NCBI RefSeq assembly: GCF_027923225.1
Contig: NZ_BSDI01000004.1
Location: forward strand, 187,528 to 251,527
Length of the DNA: 64,000 nt
Source: Phytohabitans aurantiacus
Lineage (GTDB): Bacteria; Actinomycetota; Actinomycetes; Mycobacteriales; Micromonosporaceae
Reading direction: 5' to 3'
The translations under genes and the position numbers were made by a program. A model generated the notes under the pieces. That model saw nothing but the letters and a program-made list of their open reading frames with translations, did no database searches and was not told the origin of the DNA. Shown here in pieces: positions 7,806 through 16,913 of the stretch. Every line of letters starts with the position of its first letter. The stretch's first letter is position 1.

Positions 7806-8770
7806 GTCGCGCTCCCGTCCGCCCACACGTCGGTGAACGCCAGCTCCCGGTCGGGCTCCGGCGCGTTCTTCGCGGCGGCAACGGCCGCCTCCACGACCTG
7901 TGCCACGCGCCGGTCCCGCTCCGCGATGGTTTCCGGTGGTACGCCGGCAGCCTCCAGCCGCGCCCTGGCCACGTCGAGCGGGTCGTGCTTGAGCCACCGC
8001 TCGACCTCTTCCGCCGGGCGGTACTTGGCCGGGTCGGACCGGCTGTGTCCAAAGTGGCGGTACGTCTGCGCCTCGATCAGTGTCGGGCCATCCCCTTTGC
8101 GGGCCCGCTCGGCCGCGCGCGCCACCGCTTCGTGCACCACGGTCACGTCGTTGCCGTCGATCACCTCGCCGGGGATGTTGTATCCGCCAGCACGGTCCGC
8201 CGCCGGGTTGGGCACCGCGGTCACGTCGGCGATCGGCGTGTACTCCATGTAGAGGTTGTTTTCGCAGACGAACAGGGCCGGCAGGCGCCACACCGCGGCC
8301 AGGTTGAGCGCCTCGTGAAACGCGCCGATGTTGGTCGCGCCGTCGCCGAAGAAGGCGACGGCCACCTGGCCGGACCCCCGCAGCTTCGCGGACCACGCCG
8401 CGCCGGCCGCCATCGGCAGGTGCGCGCCGACGATGGCGTACGAGCCGAGCATCCCGGTCGACGCCTTGGTCAGGTGCATCGAGCCACCCTTGGCCTGGCA
8501 CAGCCCAGTCGCCTTGCTCATCAGCTCGGCGAGGCACTCCTCGGGTGTCGCGCCGCGCGCCATCGCGTGGTGGTGCCCGCGGTACGTGGCGAAGACGTAG
8601 TCGTCGGGGCGCAGCGCCGCGCTCGCACCCACCGCCACCGCTTCGTGGCCAGCCGCCAGGTGCGTGGTGCCTTTGACGAAACCCGCCATGAAGAGGTCGT
8701 GCGCGGCCTTCTCGGTGCGCCGGATCAGCGCCATCTCCTCGTAGGCGTCGAGCAGCTCGTCAGGAGTCAT
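7793..8770 (-). CDS. 2-oxoacid dehydrogenase E1 component, alpha subunit
   Basis: E1 alpha, 325 residues, which binds TPP and decarboxylates a 2-oxo acid together with the beta subunit. The TPP-Mg motif starts at GDGATNIGAFHEALN and ends at FVCENN. Also visible are the TYRGHHHAMARG and KGGSMHL loops and the phosphorylation-loop-like YRHFGHSRSDPAKYR. The ATG at 8770 overlaps the stop of the M24 gene (ATGA), which decides the start. Length is typical for the acetoin/pyruvate E1 alpha group. Confidence 0.93.
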   Translation of the reverse strand: MTPDELLDAYEEMALIRRTEKAAHDLFMAGFVKGTTHLAAGHEAVAVGASAALRPDDYVFATYRGHHHAMARGATPEECLAELMSKATGLCQAKGGSMHLTKASTGMLGSYAIVGAHLPMAAGAAWSAKLRGSGQVAVAFFGDGATNIGAFHEALNLAAVWRLPALFVCENNLYMEYTPIADVTAVPNPAADRAGGYNIPGEVIDGNDVTVVHEAVARAAERARKGDGPTLIEAQTYRHFGHSRSDPAKYRPAEEVERWLKHDPLDVARARLEAAGVPPETIAERDRRVAQVVEAAVAAAKNAPEPDRELAFTDVWADGSATWRT

Positions 8771-10080
8771 TGGGCGGCCCCATTTGATGTGTTCAGGTGT
8801 GACTGCGCGTGGCGCACCGTCTTCAGTGGACCACCAGCGGCGAAGTACCGGCGCCCGGCGATCAGCAGCTCCTCGGCGGGAAACTTCGTGATCAGCTCGC
8901 AGCCGTCGGCGGTCACCACGACCTCCTCCTCGATGCGCGCCGCGGAGTACCCGTCGCCGGCTGGCCAGTACGTCTCCAGGGCGAAGACCATGCCCTCTTC
9001 GAGCACCTCCGGATGGTCCAGCGACACCAGGCGACTGAACACCGGCTTCTCCCAGATGGAGAGTCCGACGCCGTGGCCGTACTGGAGGGCGAACGCGGCC
9101 ATCTCGTCGGGGAAGCCGAACTCTTCCGCACGAGGCCACACCGACACGATGTCGGCCGTCGTGGCACCCGGTTTCACGAGCGCGATGGCCCGGTCCATGT
9201 ACTCCCGGCAGCGCACGTACGCGTCGCGCATCTGGGGCGAGGCGCTGCCCACCGCGAAGCACCGGTAGTAGCAGGTGCGGTAGCCGAGGTGGCTATGCAG
9301 GATGTCGAAGAACGCCGGGTCGCCAGGGCGCAGCAGGCGATCGCTGTAGACGTGCGGGTGGGGGGCGCAGCGCTCACCGGAGATGGCGTTGACGCCTTCG
9401 ACGTACTCGCTGCCGAGGTCGTAGAGCACCTTGCTGACCAACCCGACGCACTCGTTCTCGCGTACTCCCGGGCGGAGGAACTCGTACAGCTCCTCGTAGG
9501 CGGCGTCGACCATCGCGCACGCCTGCGCGAGCAGGCTGATCTCGTCGCGGGTCTTGATGCGCCGCGCCTCCAGAAACACCTGCTGTCCGTCCACGATGGT
9601 CAGACCCTCGGCCTGGAGCGCCGCGAGGACCGGCATCTCGACGAGGTCGACGCCGACCGGGGCGTCGGCGAGCCCGTGCTCGCGCAGCACGGTAGCGACC
9701 TTCGTGGCCACGTCGGCGGCGATCCCCGCGTCAGGGTGGAAGGCGCCGCGCAGCGTGGAGATGCCGGCGCGGGCGCGCTCGGTGCCGTCGAGCCACGGGT
9801 TGTAGAGCTGGTGGTGCCGGGCAGCCGAGCCGAAGTCCCAGATGACCGGCTCGCCGCCGCGCGGCAGCACCGCGAAGCGGATCAGCTTGTCCATCGCCCA
9901 CGTGCCGATGTGGGTCGACGTCATGTACCGGATGTTGGCGAAGTCGAAGGTGAGCAGCGCGCCCAGCTCGGACGCTTCCAGATGGGTCTTCAGGCGGGAC
10001 AGGCGCTCGGTGCGCAACCGGTCGAGATCGACGCGCTCTTCCCAGTCGACGGCGTTGGTCCCGAACGTACGAATTGCCAT
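8767..10080 (-). CDS. M24-family (Xaa-Pro peptidase/creatinase-like) hydrolase
   Basis: A 437-residue pita-bread-fold protein with an N-terminal creatinase domain and a C-terminal M24 domain. Recognisable metal-site elements: Asp in DPAFFDI, His in QYGHGVGLS, Glu in MVFALETYW and Glu in ARIEEEVVV. The second aspartate of the dinuclear site (usually within D-x-x-R) aligns with a cysteine in YRTCYYRCFAVG, so the site is incomplete, as in non-peptidase members such as creatinase; a lyase or C-N hydrolase role is possible. First gene of the operon; AGGAGG lies 5 nt before the ATG. It precedes E1 alpha with ATGA overlap. Confidence 0.8.
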   Translation of the reverse strand: MAIRTFGTNAVDWEERVDLDRLRTERLSRLKTHLEASELGALLTFDFANIRYMTSTHIGTWAMDKLIRFAVLPRGGEPVIWDFGSAARHHQLYNPWLDGTERARAGISTLRGAFHPDAGIAADVATKVATVLREHGLADAPVGVDLVEMPVLAALQAEGLTIVDGQQVFLEARRIKTRDEISLLAQACAMVDAAYEELYEFLRPGVRENECVGLVSKVLYDLGSEYVEGVNAISGERCAPHPHVYSDRLLRPGDPAFFDILHSHLGYRTCYYRCFAVGSASPQMRDAYVRCREYMDRAIALVKPGATTADIVSVWPRAEEFGFPDEMAAFALQYGHGVGLSIWEKPVFSRLVSLDHPEVLEEGMVFALETYWPAGDGYSAARIEEEVVVTADGCELITKFPAEELLIAGRRYFAAGGPLKTVRHAQSHLNTSNGAAQ

Positions 10081-10106
10081 CGCGACCTCCTGTGACGGAG
10101 GACACC

Positions 10107-10136
10107 AGTCAACGACATGTCAAGGACGCGTGTCAA
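10107..10136 (-). promoter_or_regulatory. Three spaced TTGACA-like repeats upstream of the catabolic operon
   Basis: Read on the minus strand, TTGACA, TTGACA and TTGACT occur at 10136-10131, 10123-10118 and 10112-10107 (periods 13 and 11 bp). They sit in the short gap between the XRE regulator and the M24 gene. No good -10 element follows at 17 bp, so they may be operator half-sites for the regulator and not a simple -35 box. Confidence 0.4.
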
Positions 10137-10756
10137 GCGTCACTTAACAGTGAATTGTCTTGGACAAACCAGACACCAACGGCGGGCACCACGCCATCGT
10201 TGCGGTACCGGTGCGGCGTGCTCGACGGGAACGACACCGCGTCACCCGGGCCCAGGTGGTGCTCCTCGAAGCCCAGCGTCAGCGTCAACTCGCCCTCGAC
10301 CAGATACCCGTACTCCACACCGGAGTGCCGCATCAGCGCGGTGCCACTCGACGATGTGCCGCCCGGCGCGTAGGTGACGAGCAGGAAGTCGAGGTGCGTG
10401 CCCGGCAGGTGGCCGAGCCGCTCCCACGTCACACCCGAGTCGAGCCGGAGGATCTCGCGCGCCGCCGGCCGCACGATCGGCCCGATCCGATGCAACACGG
10501 TCTGGGCGAGCGCGGCCGTCGTGGACCGCGGCGGTGGCGCCTCGTCGGCCGCGTCGAAAACGTCTTCGACCGAGATGCCGAGCGCCTTGGTGATCGAGTA
10601 CAGCGTGCTGACCGATGGGCGGCTCTTGCCGGTCTCGATCTGGGAGATCAGGCTCGCGGAGACACCCACCGCACGGGCCAGCCCGCGCAGGCTCATCCCG
10701 CCACGCAGCCGCGCCTCGCGGATGCGCTCACCGACCGGCGGCAGATCTGACGACAC
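10133..10756 (-). CDS. XRE-cupin transcriptional regulator
   Basis: About 207 residues. An N-terminal HTH_3 domain (VGERIREARLRGGMSLRGLA, then GVSASLISQIETGKSRPS as the recognition helices) is followed by a C-terminal cupin sensing domain (LVTYAPGGTSSSG, HSGVEYGYLVEGELTL, GDAVSFPSSTPHRY). Proteins of this build (PuuR/SutR type) usually regulate adjacent amine or amino-acid catabolism, here the seven-gene operon directly downstream on the same strand. The GTG at 10756 is chosen because it places the HTH at the expected distance; an ATG at 10792 would add 12 residues but runs into the divergent promoter region. Confidence 0.88.
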   Translation of the reverse strand: MSSDLPPVGERIREARLRGGMSLRGLARAVGVSASLISQIETGKSRPSVSTLYSITKALGISVEDVFDAADEAPPPRSTTAALAQTVLHRIGPIVRPAAREILRLDSGVTWERLGHLPGTHLDFLLVTYAPGGTSSSGTALMRHSGVEYGYLVEGELTLTLGFEEHHLGPGDAVSFPSSTPHRYRNDGVVPAVGVWFVQDNSLLSDA

Positions 10757-10799
10757 GCCCGCATCGTACAGTGTCGGTGAACAGTGCATCATATATGTC

Positions 10800-11444
10800 G
10801 TGGCCTATCCTCCACCTTCCGCTCTTCCCACCCCTCCCAAGAAGAACAACGGTCTTCTCATCGGCTTGCTCGTAGCCGGTGCGGTGGCAGTGGTCATGCT
10901 CTCCGCCTGCGGTGTCGGCGGCTTCCTGATCTACCGCGAGTACAACGACTCCGAGGAGGCCGGCACCGACCTCGGCACCTCCGCGGAGATCGACGGTCTG
11001 GTCAACTACCGGACGTCGAATCCCGCCGCGCTTTCCCAGAGCCACGTCACCAGCCCGGTGACGTACCCCATGACCCCGCCCGCCGGCGGCCCGCACTTCG
11101 GCCAGTGGCAGAACTGCGTCGGCGACGTCTACAACGCACCCATCGTGGACGGGAACGCCGTACACAGCCTCGAACACGGCGCGGTGTGGATCACGTACCA
11201 GCCCAGCCTCGGGTCCTCCGATGTGGAGAAGCTCGCCGCCAAGGTGCGCGGGCAGGCATACATGATGATGAGCCCCTATCCCGGCCAGACCTCGCCGATC
11301 TCCCTGCAGGCGTGGGGCTACCAGGTCACCGTCGATGACGCGGACGACGACCGGATCGACGAGTTCATCCGGCGGTTCCGCCAGACCGCCACCATGGAGC
11401 CCGGCGCCACGTGTGCGTCCGGCATCACGACCACCACCGGATGA
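10800..11444 (+). CDS. DUF3105 membrane-anchored protein
   Basis: 214 residues from a GTG at 10800. A short Pro/Lys-rich cytoplasmic start (AYPPPSALPTPPKK) is followed by one transmembrane helix (about residues 18-40), then an extracytoplasmic domain with the DUF3105 signature: PPAGGPHFGQWQNCG-like, AVHSLEHGAVWITYQP and QAYMMMSPYPG. The conserved His residues suggest metal or ligand binding, but the family has no established function. It is divergent from the XRE-cupin regulator, with fewer than 50 bp between the starts; upstream in-frame codons belong to the antisense of the regulator and were discarded. Confidence 0.8.
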   Translation: MAYPPPSALPTPPKKNNGLLIGLLVAGAVAVVMLSACGVGGFLIYREYNDSEEAGTDLGTSAEIDGLVNYRTSNPAALSQSHVTSPVTYPMTPPAGGPHFGQWQNCVGDVYNAPIVDGNAVHSLEHGAVWITYQPSLGSSDVEKLAAKVRGQAYMMMSPYPGQTSPISLQAWGYQVTVDDADDDRIDEFIRRFRQTATMEPGATCASGITTTTG

Positions 11445-11648
11445 AACCTAGCCGCTAACTGATCACTAAAGAGATCACAGTCATTACAAGTGGCACAATG
11501 ATTGTCTTCTCGAAGTCTTTCATGGCCGACACCTCACCCTATACTCCCTTTAAGCGTCTCGCTGACGGAGCGCTTCGCCGGCGCGGTTCGTGATCATAGC
11601 CGCCTACGCGACGGCAGATGCGAATCCGCGTCCTGGGTCGGAGGTGCG

Positions 11649-12863
11649 GTGTTCTACTTCTTTGTCAGTTATGCGCGGGGAAACGAAGACGACCTTGTTC
11701 GTAAGTTCTGCGCCGACCTGAGTATCGAGGTGCGCGTTCTCGCCGGCCTCCCTCGCGACGCCGAGGTCGGGTTCATCGACGCCGAGATGAGCCCCGGCAC
11801 ACGGTGGTCACGGCGGCTGGTCGACGCTCTCTCGACGTGCCGATCCTTCATCGCCCTGATGTCACCCCGCTACTTCTTGAGCCAGCACTGCGGCCAGGAA
11901 TGGCAGATCTTCGCCGAACGATCGTTGCGGTACGAGCAAGCAACGGGAACTGATCCCTCGTTGCTGAAGCCGCTCTTCTGGGTGCCGGTTCCGCGCGGCA
12001 AGATGCACCCAGCGGCGCTTCGCATACAGTTCGCCGATCAAGAGGACGACACCTGCCTGCGGCAGATGATGCGGCTAAAACGCCACGAAGACGCGTACAA
12101 GGAATTTCTCTTCAATCTGGCGAGCCAGATCGTCAACGCAGCCGATCAACATGACATTCCCAACGGCGTCACCTATTCCGATCTCGAGTCCGTGCCGAGC
12201 GTCTTCCACCATACGCAGGCGGTCATCAACGGGGTCCCCGCCAACGAACTGATCGACGCGACGACCGTCCACTTCGTCGTGGCGGCCCCTACACGCAACG
12301 AGGCCATGGCGATTCGCGCGGAATCCACCACCTACGGCGACCGGCGGCGCGACTGGGCGCCCTACCACCCTTCGTGGCCCGATCCACTGAGCGACTACGC
12401 GATCAGCATCGCCGCGAGCCGGAACTTCCTCACGCGCGTGGCGGACCTGGAGGAACTGGGCGAGCGCGCGGCGATCGCCAGTCAGCAGAACCACATCGTC
12501 GTGCTACTGGTCGACGCGTGGATCACCCGCCTGCTCGGCCCACTTGGTCTGCTCACTGCGTACGGGGGCCGTCCCGGAGCACCACGGAACCCCACGACGG
12601 TGGTGCTGGGGCCTGCCTCGGACGGTGACGAGGAGACCCGCGACCAGTGGCCAGCGCTGTCAGAGACCTGGACGGCGACCGCCGGCGGTCTGGCACCGGC
12701 CAACGACCTGTCCCGCTGGGGGATCTCCACGTACCACGACTTCGCCCGCGACCTACCGGCGGCGCTCGAAGTAGCCATGAACCGGGTCTTCGCTAGCGGC
12801 AACGTCCGCCGTCAGCCCCTGAACACCTTCCACATCGAGCGGCCCACGCTCGACCCACCTTGA
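11649..12863 (+). CDS. fxsC: FxsC: TIR-like protein of the FxSxx-COOH system
   Basis: 404 residues from a GTG at 11649, preceded by GGAGG. The N-terminal 150 residues form a TIR-like domain: FYFFVSYARGNEDDLVRKF, a central GFIDAEMSPGTRW with the acidic residue, and the SRSFIALMSPRYFLS-like CRSFIALMSPRYFLSQHCG strand. The C-terminal part (HFVVAAPTRNEAMAIR onward) matches the FxsC-specific C-terminal domain known only next to FxsA/FxsB. The gene is followed 38 bp later by fxsT. TIR domains often consume NAD or bind nucleotides; here the role is undefined. The 204-bp AT-richer stretch before it (11445-11648) should hold the promoter. Confidence 0.85.
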   Translation: MFYFFVSYARGNEDDLVRKFCADLSIEVRVLAGLPRDAEVGFIDAEMSPGTRWSRRLVDALSTCRSFIALMSPRYFLSQHCGQEWQIFAERSLRYEQATGTDPSLLKPLFWVPVPRGKMHPAALRIQFADQEDDTCLRQMMRLKRHEDAYKEFLFNLASQIVNAADQHDIPNGVTYSDLESVPSVFHHTQAVINGVPANELIDATTVHFVVAAPTRNEAMAIRAESTTYGDRRRDWAPYHPSWPDPLSDYAISIAASRNFLTRVADLEELGERAAIASQQNHIVVLLVDAWITRLLGPLGLLTAYGGRPGAPRNPTTVVLGPASDGDEETRDQWPALSETWTATAGGLAPANDLSRWGISTYHDFARDLPAALEVAMNRVFASGNVRRQPLNTFHIERPTLDPP

Positions 12864-12901
12864 TCGAGATCGCGAGGTCCACCACCTGAGGAGGCCCGGC
12901 C

Positions 12902-15900
12902 GTGACCGCACGCGCAACCGCCTCGCCAGCCGACTCCGCACCGGCCGGCGGCACCATCATCACCTTTTACTCGTACAAGGGTGGCACCGGGCGCACCATG
13001 GCCATGGCCAACGTCGCGTGGATTCTCGCCAGCAACGGCCTGCGCGTGCTCATTGTCGACTGGGACCTGGAGTCGCCTGGCCTTCACAAGTACTTCCACC
13101 CCTTCCTCACTGACAAAGACCTGCGCGCCTCCGCCGGTGTCATCGACATGATCCGCGGTCACGCGGAGGCGATGATGCGGCCGATACACGACACCGAGAC
13201 CACGCAGTGGTTGGAGACCCACGCCGACGTGCTGTCCTACGTCCTCCCCGTGGAATGGTCCTTCCGGGACAAGGGATTCATCGAGCTGCTGCCGGCCGGC
13301 CAACAGGACAGTTCCTATACCGAGACGGTGCGGACGTTCGACTGGACGGCCTTCTATGAACGCCTGGCCGGAAACGCCTTTCTGGAGGCTTTGGCCCGCA
13401 ACATGCGCGCCAACTACGACTACATCCTCATCGACAGCCGCACCGGAGTGAGCGACGCCGCGGGCATCTGCACCGTCCTACTTCCGGACTCTGTCGTGGA
13501 TTGCTTCACCATGAACGCGCAGAGCATCGACGGCGCGGTCGCTATCGCTCACTCCATCGTCCGTCAGCGGGTCGAGCGACCGGTGCGGATACTGCCGGTG
13601 CCCATGCGCGTCGAGGATGCCGAACAGGTCAAGTTGGACGCCGGTCGCGATCACGCTCGGCAGAACTTCGCGCCCTTCCTGGGACGCGACCCGGAGGAGG
13701 TCAACCGGTACTGGGGTGACATCGAGATCCCCTACAAGTCCTTCTATGCCTACGAGGAGATACTCGCTCCGTTCGGCGACCGGTCACACCAGGAAGGATC
13801 GCTCCTTGCCGCGTACGAACGGCTGACCCGGATCATCACCAGGAGCCAGGTGCAGCAGGTCGACGCGATCGAAGAGCGGGTACGCCGCCGGTGGCTGGCT
13901 GCGTTCGAACGCCGCCGCACCGCCGGCGCGCTGGACATCTTCATCAGTTACGCGGCCGTCGACCGAATGTGGGCGGAATGGATCGCCGGGGAGGCGAACG
14001 ACGCCGGCCTCCGAGCGAGTATGCGGGAGATCGACTCCCAGCCGTTCCCCGAGCCGGGCAACGATCCGCCGAGCTTCCTGAGCAACACCAGCCGCGCGAT
14101 CGTGCTGCTCAGCGAGGATTACATCGCGTCGGTGAAGTCGGCCACGACGTGGAAGACCCTCGCGGCTCGCGAGCCCGTGGGCGGTCGCCCGTTCATCGTT
14201 CCGCTCCGTCTGGACAACGTGCGCCTGGAGGCGCCGTTCGACGAGCACATACCCATCGACCTCAGCGGACTGCACGAGCAGCGAGCCATCGACGTCGTAC
14301 GCGAGGCGCTCCAGCAGCCCGTATACCCGCGATCCGCGACGCCGACCGAACCAGACGCACCGCGACGCCGCTTCCCTGCGACAGAGCCCCCACTGTGGAG
14401 CGTTCCCCAGCGCAACGGCACGTTCACGGGCCGGCGACGTGCGTTGGAGGCGCTGCGCAACCGGATGGCTGCGTCTGGCTCGATGGCGAATCCTCAGGCG
14501 CTCCACGGCCTTGGCGGCGTCGGAAAGACCCAGATCGCCCTCGAATACGCGCACCGCTTCAAGGCGGACTACGACATCGTCTGGTGGGTCTCGGCTCAGC
14601 AGACGAGCCTCGTGCGCGCCTCGCTGTCGAACCTCGCGGATGCGCTCGGTCGACGCGCGGGCGAGAGCGTGACGGAACGGATCCGGTCCGCGCTAGAGGC
14701 GCTCCGGCAAGGTGTCCCGTATCGACGCTGGCTGATCATCTTCGACAACGCGGACGATCCCGACGAGCTTCGCGAGTACGTGCCTCAGGGGCATGGCCAC
14801 GTCCTGGTCACCACCCGGGACAACGCCTGGTCACGCGTGGCGCAGATGGTGGACATCGGCGTGTTCGGACGCGAGGAGAGCGTGGCTCTCCTCCAGCGCC
14901 GGATTCCCAATCTTCCCACCGCCGACGCGGAGACGGTCGCGGAGCGGCTGGGCGACCTGCCACTCGCCATCGAGCAGGCTGGTGCCTGGCTTGCAGCGAC
15001 AGCGATGCCGGTGTCCCACTACCTCGAACTGCTCGAAACGCAACCCCTCCGGATGTTGGAGGAGGACCTACCGTCCGACTACCAGCAGAGCGCGGCCCAG
15101 CCATGGCTCGTCTCGCTCGACAGCCTGCGCCAGCGCAGTCCCGCCGCCGCCAAGTTGCTGGAGGTGTGCGCGTTCTTCGCTTCCGAACCAATCCCAATCT
15201 CACTGCTCTACAGTGACCGCTTCATCAGCATGCTTCTCCCGTTCGACCCCTCGTTACGCGAGCGAATGCTGATGGCCAAGGCGATCAGAGAGATCAGCCG
15301 GTACGCGCTCGCACGCGTCGACACGGGTAGACCAGCTGTTGGATCACAGCGCCGGGCGAGCGACCGGAGTGACGAGGGTGGGCAGAGTATCCAACTGCAC
15401 CGTCTCATGCAGGCCGTCATCCGCGCGCGACTCAGTCCCGACGAGCGTGACGAGAACCGCAAGCACGTCCATGAGATCCTGGCAGCCGCCAATCCGGACG
15501 GCCCCGACGAGCCTGAGAACTGGCCAACCTACGCCGAGCTGTGGCCACACCTGCTGCCGTCCAAGACGCTCGACTCGGACCTGCCGGACGTCCGGCAACT
15601 CGTCTACGACATGTGTCGCTACATGTGGAAGAGCTACGACTACCCGACCAGCCAATTCCTTGCCGAGCAGGCCGTCGAGAAGTGGGAGGAGGCATTCGGC
15701 GCCGATGACCCGCTCACCCTCATGATGCGCTTCAACCTGGCCACCGCCCTTCGCCTCCAGGCCAACTACACGCCTGCCTACGAGATCGACCGGGACATCT
15801 ATGCCCGGCTCGGTCGTGTCGTCGGCGAGGACCATCCATACACGCTGATGGCGGGCGGCAACCTTGCCGCCGACCTACGCGCCCGCGGTGAGTTGCACGA

Positions 15901-16909
15901 GGCGCACAGGCTCGATGAGGCGATCGAGGCGCGGTGGCGGGAGACCTTCGGCGACGACTATCCACGCACCCTGATCGCGGGACACAACCTCGCGGTCTCA
16001 CTCCGCCTCATCGGCAACCTGCAGGACGCGCTGCGGCTTCAGGAACGGATCCTGCGACTCCGCCGCGCGGTGCACGGCGATCAGCATCCGTACACGCTGT
16101 ACTCGTCCAGCAACTACGGACGGGATCTGCGCGACACGGGCGATCTGCGGGAGTCGCACCGCGTACTTGAGACTGCGTTGGAACGGCACCGGCGTGTGCT
16201 CGGCGAGGATCATCCGGAGACCCTCCGGACGGCGAAGAACCTCGCGGTGACGCTACGCAAGCTGGGCGAGTTCGAGCGGGCGCACGCACTGAGCGCCGAA
16301 ACCCTGGAAGGGTCGCAAAGGCTGTTCGGTCCTCACCACCCCGACACCCTGGCGTGCGGCATGAACCTCGCCTGCGACGAAGCGGCTCTCGGCCACGACC
16401 GGAACGCACGACGACGCGCCACACCCATCGTCGACCTCTCCCGCCAGACCGGCGGCGAAAACCACTTTGCCACCTTGGCCTACGCCAACAACCTGGCGAT
16501 CTTCATGCGTAAGACCGGTGACGCCGCCGGCGCACACAGCATCACGACCGATGTGATCAACCGTTTTATGGCGACGGTCGGCCACGAACATCCCTACACA
16601 CTCGCTGCCCTGCTCAACAACGGCAACGACGACTACGACCTGGGCAACTATGCCGAGGCCCGGTCGTCCGACGAACGCGCCTACGCGGAGTTCACGCGGG
16701 TCCTGGGGCCCGAGCATCCGGACACGCTGGCGGCCGCCAGCAATCTCGTGGCCAGCCGCAGGGCCGATGGCGATCCGGGCGCGGCACGCGAACTGTTGGC
16801 CGGGATACTGAACACCTACGATCGCGTGCTAGGTGCGCACCACCCCAATACCATCGCCGCGCGGGAAGGTCGCCGGCTCAGCTGCGATCTGGAACCACCA
16901 CCTACCTGA
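12902..16909 (+). CDS. fxsT: FxsT: ParA-TIR-NB-ARC-TPR protein of the FxSxx-COOH system
   Basis: A 1335-residue multidomain protein. Residues 15-310 form a MinD/ParA-type ATPase with the deviant Walker A YSYKGGTGRTMAMAN and VDWDLESPG. Residues 345-470 form a TIR-like domain (ALDIFISYAAVDRMWAEWI, SRAIVLLSEDYIAS). An NB-ARC/STAND ATPase follows, with P-loop LGGVGKTQIALEYA near residue 537, LIIFDNADDP as Walker B and GDLPLAIEQAGAWLA as the GLPL motif. From about 900 to the end there are kinesin-light-chain-like TPRs marked by recurring GEDHPYTL/GPEHPDTL. It matches the tetratricopeptide protein FxsT described with FxsA/FxsB. It starts at GTG after GAGGAGG. A sensor/switch role is likely. Confidence 0.88.
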   Translation: MTARATASPADSAPAGGTIITFYSYKGGTGRTMAMANVAWILASNGLRVLIVDWDLESPGLHKYFHPFLTDKDLRASAGVIDMIRGHAEAMMRPIHDTETTQWLETHADVLSYVLPVEWSFRDKGFIELLPAGQQDSSYTETVRTFDWTAFYERLAGNAFLEALARNMRANYDYILIDSRTGVSDAAGICTVLLPDSVVDCFTMNAQSIDGAVAIAHSIVRQRVERPVRILPVPMRVEDAEQVKLDAGRDHARQNFAPFLGRDPEEVNRYWGDIEIPYKSFYAYEEILAPFGDRSHQEGSLLAAYERLTRIITRSQVQQVDAIEERVRRRWLAAFERRRTAGALDIFISYAAVDRMWAEWIAGEANDAGLRASMREIDSQPFPEPGNDPPSFLSNTSRAIVLLSEDYIASVKSATTWKTLAAREPVGGRPFIVPLRLDNVRLEAPFDEHIPIDLSGLHEQRAIDVVREALQQPVYPRSATPTEPDAPRRRFPATEPPLWSVPQRNGTFTGRRRALEALRNRMAASGSMANPQALHGLGGVGKTQIALEYAHRFKADYDIVWWVSAQQTSLVRASLSNLADALGRRAGESVTERIRSALEALRQGVPYRRWLIIFDNADDPDELREYVPQGHGHVLVTTRDNAWSRVAQMVDIGVFGREESVALLQRRIPNLPTADAETVAERLGDLPLAIEQAGAWLAATAMPVSHYLELLETQPLRMLEEDLPSDYQQSAAQPWLVSLDSLRQRSPAAAKLLEVCAFFASEPIPISLLYSDRFISMLLPFDPSLRERMLMAKAIREISRYALARVDTGRPAVGSQRRASDRSDEGGQSIQLHRLMQAVIRARLSPDERDENRKHVHEILAAANPDGPDEPENWPTYAELWPHLLPSKTLDSDLPDVRQLVYDMCRYMWKSYDYPTSQFLAEQAVEKWEEAFGADDPLTLMMRFNLATALRLQANYTPAYEIDRDIYARLGRVVGEDHPYTLMAGGNLAADLRARGELHEAHRLDEAIEARWRETFGDDYPRTLIAGHNLAVSLRLIGNLQDALRLQERILRLRRAVHGDQHPYTLYSSSNYGRDLRDTGDLRESHRVLETALERHRRVLGEDHPETLRTAKNLAVTLRKLGEFERAHALSAETLEGSQRLFGPHHPDTLACGMNLACDEAALGHDRNARRRATPIVDLSRQTGGENHFATLAYANNLAIFMRKTGDAAGAHSITTDVINRFMATVGHEHPYTLAALLNNGNDDYDLGNYAEARSSDERAYAEFTRVLGPEHPDTLAAASNLVASRRADGDPGAARELLAGILNTYDRVLGAHHPNTIAAREGRRLSCDLEPPPT

Positions 16910-16913
16910 CCCG

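Noticed and set aside
5325..8252. 975-residue plus-strand open frame
   Set aside because: It is antisense to the cupin, amidohydrolase and E1 beta genes, has the Arg/His/Gly/Asp-rich composition of GC-frame shadows and shows no domain.
10374..10799. N-terminal extension of the DUF3105 frame
   Set aside because: It is the antisense of the XRE-cupin regulator; the membrane protein makes sense only from the GTG at 10800.
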